This document shows positions 43,837-53,629 of a DNA stretch of 64,000 nucleotides, in pieces. The DNA is from Mycobacterium adipatum (lineage in GTDB: Bacteria; Actinomycetota; Actinomycetes; Mycobacteriales; Mycobacteriaceae). The notes below the pieces were generated by a model, which saw only the letters and a program-made list of their open reading frames with translations, had not been told where the DNA came from and made no database searches. The DNA lies in NCBI RefSeq assembly GCF_001644575.1, contig NZ_CP015596.1:5146001-5210000 (forward strand). Direction: 5' to 3'. The translations under genes and the position numbers were made by a program. Each line of letters begins with the position of its first letter. Position 1 is the stretch's first letter.

Positions 43837-44613
43837 CTAGGAAATCTCGCGTTCGACGTCACGGTCGAGGGAATCCGGCGACCGTGAGGTGTCCTTGAGG
43901 TCGACACCGGAACGCCCGAGCGCGACCGCCCCACCGATCAGGCCGGCGGCCACCCGTGCGGCCTCGGCGTATCCCAGCCCGTCGGGCGGGTGGATGTTGG
44001 AGACGCAGTTGCGGTCGGCGTCGGTGCGGCCGGGGCGGGGCAGGTGGGTGAGGTAGATCCCGAGACTGTCGGCAACGCTCAGACCGGGACGTTCACCGAT
44101 GATGACCACCAGCGTGCGCACCCCCTGCGCCGCGGCGATGTGATCGCCGAGCGCAACGCGGGCCTGGGTGGCGATCACCGGCGGCGCCAGGCTGTACCGG
44201 TCGCCCAACCGTTGCACCAGGGCCTTCAGCAGCGCGGCCCCGTGATGGCTCAGCGCGGTCGGGGACAGTCCGTCGGCCAGCACGAAGCCGAGATCGGCCG
44301 GGGTGTGCGGCACGTCCATGTCCTGCGATGGCAGCCGGCCCAGATCCGGGCGGCGCAGATACTCGTCGCGGGTGGTGGCGCGGCTGGTCACCAGGACCGG
44401 CTCCCCGATACCCACCTCACGGACCGCGCCGGCGAGCGCATCGGTATCCAGCGGGATGTGCACGGCGTCGCGGGCCGCGGCGTGCGCGGCGGCCAGCTCA
44501 AGCACCTCGCGGGTGGGCAGGGCGGTGCCCGCCCGGCCCAGCCCGATCCTGGCCTGGGTGGTTTTGCGCAGCTCGGCCCAGAACTCCTGGACTGCCGGAT
44601 CTTGGGTGGTCAC
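43837..44613 (-). CDS. eutC: Ethanolamine ammonia-lyase small subunit
   Basis: 258 residues from the GTG at 44613. With EutB and adenosylcobalamin it splits ethanolamine into acetaldehyde and ammonia. The motifs ARIGLGRAGTALPT, FVLADGLSPTALSHH, VIIGERPGLSVADSLGIYLT and RNCVSNIHPPDGL (cobalamin- and subunit-contact parts) are characteristic. The GTGA overlap with the eutB stop shows coupling; the 35 codons further upstream belong to eutB in another frame. Confidence 0.95.
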   Translation of the reverse strand: MTTQDPAVQEFWAELRKTTQARIGLGRAGTALPTREVLELAAAHAAARDAVHIPLDTDALAGAVREVGIGEPVLVTSRATTRDEYLRRPDLGRLPSQDMDVPHTPADLGFVLADGLSPTALSHHGAALLKALVQRLGDRYSLAPPVIATQARVALGDHIAAAQGVRTLVVIIGERPGLSVADSLGIYLTHLPRPGRTDADRNCVSNIHPPDGLGYAEAARVAAGLIGGAVALGRSGVDLKDTSRSPDSLDRDVEREIS

Positions 44614-46031
44614 GGCGCTCCTGATGTCGCGGAGGTGAGCGCACGCAACGGTGAGTGCGTCAGATCGAACGGGGTCAGCCGGCCGGTGGCGTCGACCATC
44701 CCAACCGTGCGCAGCCACTCCTCGAACTCCGGTGCCGGCGCCAGCCCCAGGGTGCGGCGGGTGGTGAGCACATCGTGGAAGGACAGGCTCTGGTAGCCGA
44801 GCATCACGTCATCGGCGCCGGGCACGGTGATGACGAACGCCGCCCCGGCGGCCGCCAGCAGGGTCAGCAGGGTGTCCATATCGTTCTGGTCGGCCTCGGC
44901 GTGGTTGGTGTAGCAGACGTCCACTCCCATCGGCAGCCCGAGCAGCTTGCCGCAGAAATGGTCTTCCAGGCCCGCCCGGATGATCTGCTTGCCGTCATAG
45001 AGGTACTCCGGCCCGATGAATCCGACGACGGTGTTGACCAGCAGCGGGTTCAGATCGCGCGCCACCGCGTAGGCCCGCGTCTCCAGGGTCTGCTGATCGA
45101 CCGGTTTGCCACCGACCCCCAGATGGGTGTGCGAGCTGAGCGCCGACCCCTGCCCGGTCTCCAGGTACATGACGTTGTCGCCGACGGTGCCCCGGCCCAG
45201 GCCGGTGGCCGCGTCGCGTCCCTCCCGCAGCAGCGAGATGTCCACGCCGAACGCAGAATTGGCGCCTTCGGTCCCGGCGATGGACTGGAACACCAGGTCC
45301 ACCGGCGCCCCGCTCTCGATCAGCCCGATGGTGGTGGTGATGTGGGACAGGACGCAGGACTGCACCGGGATGTCGTAGCGGGTGCGGATGGAATCGAGCA
45401 GCACCAACAGGTCGGCGGTGGCCTGCGGGGAATCCGTCGCCGGGTTGATGCCGATCACCGCATCCCCGCAACCCAGCAGCAGCCCGTCCAGGACGGCCGC
45501 GGCGATACCGCGCGGGTCGTCGGTCGGATGGTTGGGCTGCAGCCGGGTCGCCAGCGTGCCGGGCAGCCCGATGGTGGTGCGGAAGGACGCGGTGACCGTG
45601 GTGGCCGCCGCGACGGCGATGAGATCCTGGTTGCGCATGATCTTGCTGACCGCGGCCACCATCTCCGGGGTGAGCCCGGGCGCGATGGCCGCGATCCGCA
45701 CCGCGCTGTCGTCATGCGAGGCGGCCTCCAACAGCCAGTCCCGCAGGCCGCCGACCGTCAGCCCCGAGATGTGCGAAAAGGATTGCCGGTCATGGGTATC
45801 CATGATCAGGCGGGTCACCTCGTCGGTCTCGTAGGCGACGATGTCCTGGTTGAGAAAAGTGTCCAGCGGCAGGTCTGCCAGCACCCACGCGGCGGCCGCG
45901 CGTTCTGCGTCGTGCTCGGCGGCACACCCGGCGAGTTGGTCGCCCGAGCGCAGCGGGGTGGCCTTGGCCATCACCTCCACGAGTCCGTCGAAGGCGTAGT
46001 TGACGCCGGAGACCTGCTGCCGGTAGATCAC
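44610..46031 (-). CDS. eutB: Ethanolamine ammonia-lyase large subunit
   Basis: 473 residues. TIM-barrel catalytic subunit with GDAVIGINPATDSP, VLSHITTTIGLIE, FQSIAGTEGANSAFGVDI, GQGSALSSHTHLGVGGKPVDQQT and MGVDVCYTNHAEADQND. Full length. ATGA overlap with the permease gene upstream and GTGA overlap with eutC downstream: one operon permease-eutB-eutC. No reactivase (EutA) gene is present; the diol dehydratase reactivase lies next door. Confidence 0.97.
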   Translation of the reverse strand: MIYRQQVSGVNYAFDGLVEVMAKATPLRSGDQLAGCAAEHDAERAAAAWVLADLPLDTFLNQDIVAYETDEVTRLIMDTHDRQSFSHISGLTVGGLRDWLLEAASHDDSAVRIAAIAPGLTPEMVAAVSKIMRNQDLIAVAAATTVTASFRTTIGLPGTLATRLQPNHPTDDPRGIAAAVLDGLLLGCGDAVIGINPATDSPQATADLLVLLDSIRTRYDIPVQSCVLSHITTTIGLIESGAPVDLVFQSIAGTEGANSAFGVDISLLREGRDAATGLGRGTVGDNVMYLETGQGSALSSHTHLGVGGKPVDQQTLETRAYAVARDLNPLLVNTVVGFIGPEYLYDGKQIIRAGLEDHFCGKLLGLPMGVDVCYTNHAEADQNDMDTLLTLLAAAGAAFVITVPGADDVMLGYQSLSFHDVLTTRRTLGLAPAPEFEEWLRTVGMVDATGRLTPFDLTHSPLRALTSATSGAP

Positions 46032-47440
46032 TTGAGCTCGCTCTCCGCCCGTGCGAGCATGGCGAATTCCTCATCGGGCGAGTTGGCCACCAACTGGTGG
46101 CGGCTGTACACCGCGAAGTAGAGCATGAAGGCGGCGAACACGCCCAGGCACCAGCCCGCGGCGACGGGGTCGACCAGGAATGTCGCGATGACCGCGAACA
46201 CCCCGATGACCAGGGCGAAACCGGTGGTGGCGACACCGCCCGGGGTGCGGTAGGGACGCGGCATCTCCGGCTCCCGGCGGCGCAGCACGATATGGCTGAT
46301 CATCATCAGCACATAACTGAGTGCCGCACCGAAGACCGCCATGTTCAGCAGCATCGCCCCCTGACCGGTCAGCGACAACAGGAACCCGACCAGGCCGGGC
46401 ACCAGCAGTGCCAGCGTCGGCGCCTTGCGCGAGTTGGTCACCGACAACACCTTGGGCAGGTAGCCGGCCCGCGACAAGGCGAACAGCTGCCGTGAGTAGG
46501 CGTAGATGATGGAGAAGAAGCTCGCGATCAGGCCGGCCAGGCCGATGTAGTTGACGACCTTGGCGGCGGTCCCGTCACCGAGCGCCTCCACGAGCGGGTT
46601 GCCCGATGCCGACATGGCCTCGGCCCCGCCGGCTCCGGTGGTGAGGATGAGCACCGTGACGCAGGTGACCAACAGCACGGCCATGCCGGCGATGATGCCG
46701 CGCGGCACGTTGCGCTCGGGGTTGGCGGTTTCCTCGGCGGCCAGCGGCACACCCTCGATCGCCAGGAAGAACCAGATGGCGAACGGGATGGACGCCCAGA
46801 TGCCCAGGTAGCCGTTGGGCAGCCAGCTGGAGGCACCGGCGGCGGTCTCGTCGACGGCCATATCGGTGAGGTTGGCGACGTCGAAGTGCCCGATGGCGGC
46901 CACCGCGAACACCAGCAGGCCCACCAACGCGATCGCGGTGATCACGAACATCACCTTGAGCGCCTCACCCACCCCGGCGAGGTGGATACCGATGAAGATC
47001 AGGTAGGCCGCCAGGTACACCCACCAGCCGTCGGTGATGCCGAACAGCCCGAGCGACTCGACATAGGCGCCGATGAAGGTGGCGATGGCCGCCGGCGCGA
47101 TGGCGTATTCGATGAGAATGGCTGTGCCCGTGGCGAAACCGCCCCAGGGGCCGAGTGCCCGGCGGGCGAAGGTGTAACCGCCGCCCGCGGCAGGCAGCGC
47201 GGAGGACAGCTCGGCCATGCCCAGCACCAGCGCCAGGTACATGCCGGCGATGATGACGGCCGCGATGGCCAGCCCACCGAATCCGCCCTCGGCGAGGCCG
47301 AAGTTCCAGCCCGAGTAATCACCGGATATGACATAGCTGACGCCGAGACCGGCCAGCAGCACCCAACCCGCGGTGCCCGATTTGAGCTGACGCTTGCGCA
47401 GATAGTCCGCGCTCTCGAGGTGTTCTTCAACACCGGCCAC
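46028..47440 (-). CDS. Ethanolamine permease (APC superfamily)
   Basis: 470 residues with about twelve membrane helices. APC-type transporter of the EAT (ethanolamine transporter) subfamily: VLLAGLGVSYVISGDYSGWNFGL in helix 1, FFLAIEGVPLAAEETANPERNVPRGI in helix 6, and a cytosolic C-terminus. First gene of the operon with eutBC. It imports ethanolamine, probably with protons. The 247 bases upstream hold the promoter; I saw no cobalamin riboswitch there. Confidence 0.92.
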   Translation of the reverse strand: MAGVEEHLESADYLRKRQLKSGTAGWVLLAGLGVSYVISGDYSGWNFGLAEGGFGGLAIAAVIIAGMYLALVLGMAELSSALPAAGGGYTFARRALGPWGGFATGTAILIEYAIAPAAIATFIGAYVESLGLFGITDGWWVYLAAYLIFIGIHLAGVGEALKVMFVITAIALVGLLVFAVAAIGHFDVANLTDMAVDETAAGASSWLPNGYLGIWASIPFAIWFFLAIEGVPLAAEETANPERNVPRGIIAGMAVLLVTCVTVLILTTGAGGAEAMSASGNPLVEALGDGTAAKVVNYIGLAGLIASFFSIIYAYSRQLFALSRAGYLPKVLSVTNSRKAPTLALLVPGLVGFLLSLTGQGAMLLNMAVFGAALSYVLMMISHIVLRRREPEMPRPYRTPGGVATTGFALVIGVFAVIATFLVDPVAAGWCLGVFAAFMLYFAVYSRHQLVANSPDEEFAMLARAESELK

Positions 47441-47687
47441 TTGGAACTCCTTCGTTCACAGTGCAATCACAGTCATTTTCGAAATTCACGACGCTGTCTG
47501 ACTACTGCCAGCCGGCGGCTGACCGGGAAGGCGTGGCGGCGACCGGAACCTTCCGGCATCCTCGCCGCGGCGGCCACGGCCTTCCAGCGTGCGACTGCTC
47601 AACACCGGGCAGCCTAAAGGTCTGATACCCAACCTTTGATAGAGCAGTATCGTCTGTTATCGCTGTCGTGTCCAGCCCAACATGGCC

Positions 47688-48083
47688 TCAGGCCGGACCG
47701 AGATCATCTTCGGGCAGATCCTTCAGCGGCAGCCCCGCCACGATGCGGGCGGCGTTGTGCCCCATGGTCCGCGCCGCCGAGGGCGTCGATCCGGCGGGCA
47801 GGCCGAAGACCGGCCGCCCGAGCTTGGCATGACAGACCCGGATATCGCCCGACGCGCCGATGCCCACGCCGAGCTGTAGCGGTGACTGCATCGCCGCCCG
47901 CTGCGCCAGATCCGCCGCGCAGACGTCACGGTCGCCTGCGGCCACCGCGGATGCCGAGGACGGCACCCCTTCCTCCTCGATGCCGGCCAGCACCTCGCGC
48001 ATCACCGCCTCGCCGCCGGCGGCGAGGACAACGATCACCGGCCGGGAGCGCTGCCCACCGCGTCCGGACGATCGTTCAGCCAC
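47688..48083 (-). CDS. Diol/glycerol dehydratase reactivase, small subunit (PduH/DdrB-like)
   Basis: 131 residues from the GTG at 48083. VIVVLAAGGEAVMREVLAGIEEEGVPS and AQRAAMQSPLQLGVGIG identify the small reactivase subunit, which resembles the dehydratase medium subunit and displaces it during exchange of damaged cobalamin. It overlaps the large reactivase gene by 8 bases and is the last gene of the dehydratase operon. The ORF extends further upstream only in a frame shadowing the large subunit. Confidence 0.88.
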   Translation of the reverse strand: MAERSSGRGGQRSRPVIVVLAAGGEAVMREVLAGIEEEGVPSSASAVAAGDRDVCAADLAQRAAMQSPLQLGVGIGASGDIRVCHAKLGRPVFGLPAGSTPSAARTMGHNAARIVAGLPLKDLPEDDLGPA

Positions 48084-49941
48084 GACCGCTGACCAACACG
48101 CCGGCGGACCGGCCCGCGTAGGCCGACACCAAACCCGAGGCCACCGCGTTGCGCGGCCCCTCGATCCCGCGGATGTTCCCGGTGCCGCACACGATCCCGT
48201 ACGGCGCGAGGGCATCGGCGATGAGCTGCGGGATCTCGAAGTCCAGAGCGCAGCCACCGAGCAACACCACGAAGCCGATCTGGCGCAGGTCGGCGCCGGG
48301 CGCGACGGTGCGCAGCGAGCGCAGCGCATTGACGACGAAGATGCGTTCCTTGGCCGTCCGCCGGACGGTGGCGATCCGCTCCATCGAGTGCCGGCCCGGA
48401 ATCGGGTTCATGCTGTGCCCGTCAAGGGTGACCACCCGGGCAAAAGCCGTTGCCGGCAGTGGCTTTTCGAAGAACTGGACGGTCCCGTTCTCCAGCCGGA
48501 CGTGAAAGAAGCTCTCGGCCTTTCCCAGTGGGCAGCGTTTGATGTCCTCGGCAAGCTCCAGATTGTCCAGGCCCAGTTCGGCGTCGATCAGTTTGGTGAC
48601 CAGATCGCCGGCACCGGCCAGATGGACCGCCGCAATCGCACCATCGGTTTCGATCAGCGCCGCATCGGTGGATCCGCCCCCGAGGTCGAGCACGACGAGC
48701 GGCTTGTCGGTACCCGGCGTGGTGAGGGCCCCGAGGACGGCCATCTCGGCCTCCACCCCACCGACGATCACCTCGACACCTTCGGCGCCATTGGCGCGCA
48801 GCCGCTCGGACACCGCGGCGGCGACGGCCTGCATCCCGCTGTCGCGGGTGCGCACCATGGCGGCCAGTGCCACCGCATTCTCCAGCGCCACCTCGCCGGC
48901 CACCCCACCGCGCACTTCCTGGGGGACAAAGGTGTCCACGGCGAGCAGATCCTTGATGTGTACATCGGCGACCGCATGATCGGACAGGTCGGCCATGCTC
49001 TGGCGTACGTTCGCGATCATGCCGCCGGTGTTGGTGCCCGCCTCGCCGGCGACGTCGACCAGCGGGCTCACCCGTTCGACGGCGGCCATGATCTCCACCG
49101 CGCCGCGCGACACATCCACTGTCGCTCGGCGCGACACACCGTTGAGCTCAAGGGATCCCGCCGGAATCGTGCGGTCGGCGACATCCCCGGCGGGCGTGCG
49201 GACGACAACCGCGGAACGGTTCCCGGTCAGCGCCCGGGCCACCGGCGAGACCACCCTGGTCGCGGTCGCGTCGAGTTCGAAGATGGTGGCCAGTCCGTAG
49301 GCGTTGGACAGGCTGCGAATCGACTGGCCCGGCCCGGCGACCTCCACGGCCGCCAGCATGCCCAATGGCACCGCGTCGATGCGTGACACCTCGTCGATCA
49401 CCGGAATCGCGGTGTCCAGGCGATTGACCACCAGGACGGCATCGTCATTGCCGAGGATGGCGCCGGCCACCGCGATGCCGCGGCGGGTGGCGGCGTTGAT
49501 CTGCCCCGCCGCCACCTCGAAGTCCACCCCAGCGGGCACGACCACGATGATCGGTTCCGTACCGGCCGCGTCGGCGAGCGCGTCGAAACCGACGGTCATC
49601 CCCACGCCCAGCCCACGCCCGCCCGGGGTACGCGGGTCGTGCCCGATCATCGTGGACTCGGTGATGATGGTCTCGGTGATGGTCTCCATGGCCATCCCGC
49701 TGATCACCGGGGTCGCCTCGTTGAGCAGCACGATGTCGAGATCGACGATCGCGACACCGGCCGTGCGCAGCGCGCGTTCGACCACGTCGGCCACGCCGTC
49801 GACATTGCGCGGGGTGCCCTTGACACCGGTGGTGGGAGCCAGGGCGGCCCCCAGGAACTGCACGGACCCGTCGGGTCCGATCGTCGCAGCGCTGGCCTCC
49901 GTCGTCGAGTTGCCGATGTCGACCCCGACCACGGTCACCAT
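48076..49941 (-). CDS. Diol/glycerol dehydratase reactivase, large subunit (PduG/DdrA-like)
   Basis: 621 residues, Hsp70-like ATPase. The phosphate-1 loop GVDIGNSTTEAS and phosphate-2 loop LVVLDLGGGSTDAALIE, plus LLNEATPVISGMAMETITETIITESTMIGHDPRTPGG, are diagnostic. It uses ATP to release inactivated cobalamin from the dehydratase. Directly follows the medium dehydratase subunit with 16 bases between. Confidence 0.95.
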   Translation of the reverse strand: MVTVVGVDIGNSTTEASAATIGPDGSVQFLGAALAPTTGVKGTPRNVDGVADVVERALRTAGVAIVDLDIVLLNEATPVISGMAMETITETIITESTMIGHDPRTPGGRGLGVGMTVGFDALADAAGTEPIIVVVPAGVDFEVAAGQINAATRRGIAVAGAILGNDDAVLVVNRLDTAIPVIDEVSRIDAVPLGMLAAVEVAGPGQSIRSLSNAYGLATIFELDATATRVVSPVARALTGNRSAVVVRTPAGDVADRTIPAGSLELNGVSRRATVDVSRGAVEIMAAVERVSPLVDVAGEAGTNTGGMIANVRQSMADLSDHAVADVHIKDLLAVDTFVPQEVRGGVAGEVALENAVALAAMVRTRDSGMQAVAAAVSERLRANGAEGVEVIVGGVEAEMAVLGALTTPGTDKPLVVLDLGGGSTDAALIETDGAIAAVHLAGAGDLVTKLIDAELGLDNLELAEDIKRCPLGKAESFFHVRLENGTVQFFEKPLPATAFARVVTLDGHSMNPIPGRHSMERIATVRRTAKERIFVVNALRSLRTVAPGADLRQIGFVVLLGGCALDFEIPQLIADALAPYGIVCGTGNIRGIEGPRNAVASGLVSAYAGRSAGVLVSGRG

Positions 49942-49957
49942 GGGACAGCCAGCGCCA

Positions 49958-50530
49958 TCAGTTCGCCAAGGCTTGCGCGAACTGCGGCACCACCTCGACC
50001 GGCTTTGCCCCCTTGACGATCTGCTCGGTCTCCTTCAGGTGCAACAGCGCCGCCTTGGCCTGCCAACGCGGTCGGGCCATCTGGTCGTTGAGCGTCGGAA
50101 CCGGCTCCGGCGATTCACCTTTGGCGTACTGTGCCGCATTTGATCCGACCTGACGGTAGGTCTCCAGCGTCATCAGCGGGCACTGCGGGAACAGCTCCAG
50201 GCTGGACAGCCGCGGCAGGTCCCGTTGATGGATCATCGTGGTGCCGCGCGACAGCAGGCCGATCGCGATCCCCGAACCGGACAGTTTCGCCGCGGTGTGC
50301 GCGACGACGGCGAGGTCACTGCTGTGCCGGATCCGCACCACGCGTGCCGACACTTCCTGCTCCTCGATACCGGCCAGGATCTGGCGGATCACGTCGGCAT
50401 GCGACATGCCGGTGATGGTCTGGCTGAAGAAGTCGGCGAACGCCGGTGACACACCGATGAGCACCTCGTCGGTCCGGCTGCCTGGTGCGGCCGGCTTCTC
50501 ATCGGCGAAAGTGAGTACTCTGTCCGCCAT
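49958..50530 (-). CDS. Propanediol/glycerol dehydratase medium subunit (PduD-like)
   Basis: 190 residues. DEVLIGVSPAFADFFSQTITGMSHADVIRQILAGIEEQ and SGSGIAIGLLSRGTTMIHQRDL correspond to the medium subunit that, with the large subunit, holds adenosylcobalamin. The N-terminus is short and lacks the helical tag that targets PduD to microcompartments, fitting the absence of shell genes. Starts one base after the large-subunit stop. Confidence 0.93.
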   Translation of the reverse strand: MADRVLTFADEKPAAPGSRTDEVLIGVSPAFADFFSQTITGMSHADVIRQILAGIEEQEVSARVVRIRHSSDLAVVAHTAAKLSGSGIAIGLLSRGTTMIHQRDLPRLSSLELFPQCPLMTLETYRQVGSNAAQYAKGESPEPVPTLNDQMARPRWQAKAALLHLKETEQIVKGAKPVEVVPQFAQALAN

Positions 50531-50531
50531 T

Positions 50532-52250
50532 TCAGTCCACCTCTACTTCCGGGTTCTCCGCGCTCGTGACGTGCCTGAGTCGTTTCATCTCTTCCCAGCG
50601 TGCCCCCGACGGTCGGTATCCGGTGCCGGGCCCGGCGTAGTCGTTGCGGTCGTTGACCGCGGACAGCGGCTGCAGCTCACGGGTCATGATGGCCGAGGTC
50701 TGCAGCAGATCGCCCGAGACACGTTGGCGCAGCACGGTCAGCAGGTTCTCGGCGATATCGCTGAAGCCGGTCGACTCCAGCGCCTTGACCAGGTCCAGGC
50801 CGGTCACGTTGCGGTCCATCACCTGCTGGGCGCCCTTGAGGTCTTCCAGCACGTCCCGCGGGATCAACTCGCGGCTGCCGTGTGCGTACACCGCCGCCTC
50901 GATCTCGGCATCGCTGATGGCCGGCAACTCCAGATAACGGAACACCGCCTGCAGCGCCTTGCCCGCCCGGTGGCGCGCGGCGAGGATGTCGGCCTCCTTC
51001 ACGTGCTGCAGGCCACCGTCGATCTGCAGGTCGCGCTGGATGGTGTTGAAATCGTCGAAATCCTCGGCGTCCACGTTGGATCCGGCGAACATGTTGTCGT
51101 AGTTGGGTGTTGCCGAGTACCCCGAGGTGATGAAGTCGGTGCCGGGCATCAGCTGCGGCAGCAGGCGCGCGACACGGCGCATCGGCGAGTGCGAGAACGA
51201 CTGGTCGTTTCCGGACGCGCACTCCAGGTCCACCGCCGAGGCGATCAGGTTCTCCGCCGCCACCGCGCGGATACCGGCCGGCACCGCGCCGGGCACGCCG
51301 ATGCAGGAGATCGAACCGTTCTGCAGGCCCTGCACGCCGGCACCCTTGGTGACCAGGATGCACCGGATCTCCAGGTACAGCATGGAGCGGCCCTCGGCGT
51401 TGCCCATCTGCACCTCCGAGCCGGTGCCCGAGGTGAATCGCATCTTGATCCCGCGCGACGCGTAGGCCGCGGCCAGGAAGGCCTTCGAGTACGGGGTGTC
51501 ATCACCGTCGACGAACACCGACTCGGTGCCGTAGACCGAGATGGTCTCGGCATAGGCGGTGATCCCGCGCATCCCCAGTTCGAGTTCGGTGGCCTCTTCC
51601 AGCGCGCACTGGGTCAGCCGCCCGCCGGTGCCCACCTGGCTGCCGATCTGCAGCGCCATGGCCACCAGCGGCGCATACCGCACCACGCCCAGGGTGGTCT
51701 CGACCTCGGAGAAGCCGCGCAGGGATGCCTCGGCGGCCTCGCAGGCCACCTGCAGTGGATTGTCCCGGGCGCTGGTGCAGTGCGCCTGGTTGGCCGGGGT
51801 GCGGCGGGCGCGCATCTTCTGCATGCCCATCATGATCTCGACGATGTTCATCGTCTTGACGACCTCGAGGAGCTTGGCCGGGGTCAGGCCCTTGGTCACG
51901 GCGATCACCTCATCGCGGGTGACCCGCGGATCCACCAGCATTGCCGCGATCTCCCCCGCGGGGATGGCCATGGACGCCTCGGTGCTCGCCACGTCGATGG
52001 CATGGTCGGCGATGAACTGGTCGAGGAAGTCGAAGTCCGCGCGCGCCCGTCCGTCCATCTCGACGATCACGCCGTCGCGCACCCGCACGCTGGGTTCGGG
52101 GTCGAAAGCACTGTCCATGGCGACCATGCCGACCTCGGGCCATTCCTGCACGAAGCCGTCGAGATTGACCGGACGCTCCTCGAGGACCCTGGTCCGCTCG
52201 GACTGCCGCTTTTCCGGGATCGAGGCCGGCTGCGGTGTTACTGCGGTCAC
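50532..52250 (-). CDS. Propanediol/glycerol dehydratase large subunit (PduC/DhaB1-like)
   Basis: 572 residues from the GTG at 52250 (AGGAG 8 bases before it). TIM-barrel catalytic subunit dehydrating 1,2-propanediol to propanal and glycerol to 3-hydroxypropanal. Recognisable: RPVNLDGFVQEWPEVGMVAMDS, PRVTRDEVIAVTKGLTPAKLLEVV, MQKMRARRTPANQAHCTS, FTSGTGSEVQMGNAEGRSMLYLE and CASGNDQSFSHS. Which diol it prefers is not visible from sequence alone; the glycerol facilitator and kinase in the same block favour glycerol. Confidence 0.95.
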   Translation of the reverse strand: MTAVTPQPASIPEKRQSERTRVLEERPVNLDGFVQEWPEVGMVAMDSAFDPEPSVRVRDGVIVEMDGRARADFDFLDQFIADHAIDVASTEASMAIPAGEIAAMLVDPRVTRDEVIAVTKGLTPAKLLEVVKTMNIVEIMMGMQKMRARRTPANQAHCTSARDNPLQVACEAAEASLRGFSEVETTLGVVRYAPLVAMALQIGSQVGTGGRLTQCALEEATELELGMRGITAYAETISVYGTESVFVDGDDTPYSKAFLAAAYASRGIKMRFTSGTGSEVQMGNAEGRSMLYLEIRCILVTKGAGVQGLQNGSISCIGVPGAVPAGIRAVAAENLIASAVDLECASGNDQSFSHSPMRRVARLLPQLMPGTDFITSGYSATPNYDNMFAGSNVDAEDFDDFNTIQRDLQIDGGLQHVKEADILAARHRAGKALQAVFRYLELPAISDAEIEAAVYAHGSRELIPRDVLEDLKGAQQVMDRNVTGLDLVKALESTGFSDIAENLLTVLRQRVSGDLLQTSAIMTRELQPLSAVNDRNDYAGPGTGYRPSGARWEEMKRLRHVTSAENPEVEVD

Positions 52251-52260
52251 CGAATCACTC

Positions 52261-52689
52261 CTATTCGTTGGTCGCGAGGATCTCGCGACGCTCGTAGACG
52301 TCAGCTGCTTCACGGACCAGGCCGGCGAGCAGGCCGGCGCCGTACTGGCCTTCCAGCTCCTCGGCGATCGCTTCGAGCTCGGCCTTCGTCGAGGCATTGG
52401 GGCGCAACGCGTTATAGATCTGCAAGACGCGCTCATCGCTGATGGCGGTCATCTCCGCCGCGCGGCGCAGGTTGCCACCGAGCTGGTTGCGGCCGACCTT
52501 CTCGGCGATCTGTGCCTGCAGCCGCAGCGTCTGCGGGGTGATCCGCAGGTCCGAGGCAGCCACCTCCCCCGCCATCACCGCCGCCATCGTGATCTCCGCG
52601 ATCGGCTTGCCATTCGGGGTGAACAGCAGGTCCTGCCGATGGAGACTCAGCGGGTAGTCCACCGTTGGATCGAGGGTCGGTTCCGTCAT
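52261..52689 (-). CDS. Propanediol/glycerol dehydratase small subunit (PduE-like)
   Basis: 142 residues. PLSLHRQDLLFTPNGKPIAEITMAAVMAG and RRAAEMTAISDERVLQIYNALRPNASTKAELEAIAEEL match the gamma subunit. The ATG at 52689 has GGGAG 6 bases upstream; the longer frame runs into the promoter region. First gene of the operon small-large-medium-reactivases, the reverse subunit order of the enteric pdu operon. A GTTGCA-type operator lies 102 bases upstream. Confidence 0.93.
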   Translation of the reverse strand: MTEPTLDPTVDYPLSLHRQDLLFTPNGKPIAEITMAAVMAGEVAASDLRITPQTLRLQAQIAEKVGRNQLGGNLRRAAEMTAISDERVLQIYNALRPNASTKAELEAIAEELEGQYGAGLLAGLVREAADVYERREILATNE

Positions 52690-52790
52690 GCACTGCTCCC
52701 GGGTGAGAGGTGGCCACACGTGCGGGCCATCCGACTTTTCGCTGGTGTGACGCGGGCGGACCGCGACCCGGCCATTGCGTCTCGCGTCAC

Positions 52791-52809
52791 GTTGCATCAA
52801 GGTTGCAGA
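52791..52809. promoter_or_regulatory. GTTGCA-N5-GTTGCA operator 1 (dehydratase operon / FhuF-like gene)
   Basis: GTTGCATC at 52791-52798 and GTTGCAGA at 52802-52809, start-to-start 11 bases. It lies in the 200-base gap between the divergent dehydratase operon and FhuF-like gene, 102 bases from the former and 81 from the latter start codon. One of three such sites in this block. Confidence 0.6.
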
Positions 52810-52889
52810 GGCAAACAACCTGCCCGTTCGGCGAGGATCCGCGGCATCGGCGCGTCCGCCTCGGGGCGGGCGGTTACGGTGCAACCACC

Positions 52890-53627
52890 ATGACCGATAC
52901 GCCCGCACCCGTGCACCGTGGCGAGTGCGCCCGGTATCTGGACGAGTTGAGCACGCTGGGCGGATACTTCGCGCTGCCCGCCCACCCGGACGCCCAATCA
53001 CAGAGTCTTGCAGGACTTTTCGCCGACGATGTGGTCACCGACCACGTCGAGCGCACCCGCGACGCGATCGCCGCCTCGGTGGGCTGCCCTCCGGAGCGGA
53101 TCTCGCTGCGGATGGCGGCATCGTCGTTGCAGCTCGGTGTGGCCGCCCGGTTGCTCTCCCCGGCCATCGGCGGGGCGCTCTGCTTGGGAGCCGTTCCGGT
53201 GCTGGACCAGCGGTCGCTGCGCTGGGTCCCCGGCGCGGGCCACGCACCGCAGTTCACCGTCCCCGCCCCGGTGTGGCAGGCCGTCGATGCGCAGACATCC
53301 GCGCAGGTCATCGCCGAGTCGGTGGTCCCGGTCCTCACCGAGTTGGGCGCCAGACTGAACGCCCTGCTGTCACTGTCGCCACGAATCACGTCGGGCAATC
53401 TGACGTCGGCCGCCAACGGCGCGGTGACGGTGCTCGCGTTGTCACGCCCGGAGCAGGAGGCTCCCGGCCGGGCGCTGGTGCGCGCCCTGGCGAGCACCGA
53501 GCCGCTGCGCGGCACGGGCGAATTCGTCGACGGGCGATTCCGCCGGCGCAGTTGCTGCCTGTACTACCAGGCCCCGCGGGCCGGGCTGTGCGGTGACTGT
53601 GTGCTGATTCCGGACGCCACACCCTGA
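52890..53627 (+). CDS. FhuF-like (2Fe-2S)-binding protein
   Basis: 245 residues. The C-terminus carries Cys222-Cys223-x10-Cys234-x2-Cys237 (SCCLYYQAPRAGLCGDCVL), the [2Fe-2S] signature of FhuF-type ferric-siderophore reductases. The rest fits the FhuF domain loosely (ISLRMAASSLQLGVAARLLSPAIGGAL). In this setting it may serve redox or cobalt/cobalamin reduction rather than siderophores; that is inference. Ends 70 bases before the LuxR-like gene. Confidence 0.8.
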   Translation: MTDTPAPVHRGECARYLDELSTLGGYFALPAHPDAQSQSLAGLFADDVVTDHVERTRDAIAASVGCPPERISLRMAASSLQLGVAARLLSPAIGGALCLGAVPVLDQRSLRWVPGAGHAPQFTVPAPVWQAVDAQTSAQVIAESVVPVLTELGARLNALLSLSPRITSGNLTSAANGAVTVLALSRPEQEAPGRALVRALASTEPLRGTGEFVDGRFRRRSCCLYYQAPRAGLCGDCVLIPDATP

Positions 53628-53629
53628 AC

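Noticed and set aside
47441..47687. Cobalamin riboswitch upstream of the ethanolamine permease or dehydratase genes
   Set aside because: Two B12-dependent systems made this worth checking, but no B12-box-like sequence or matching helices are visible here or in 52690-52889.
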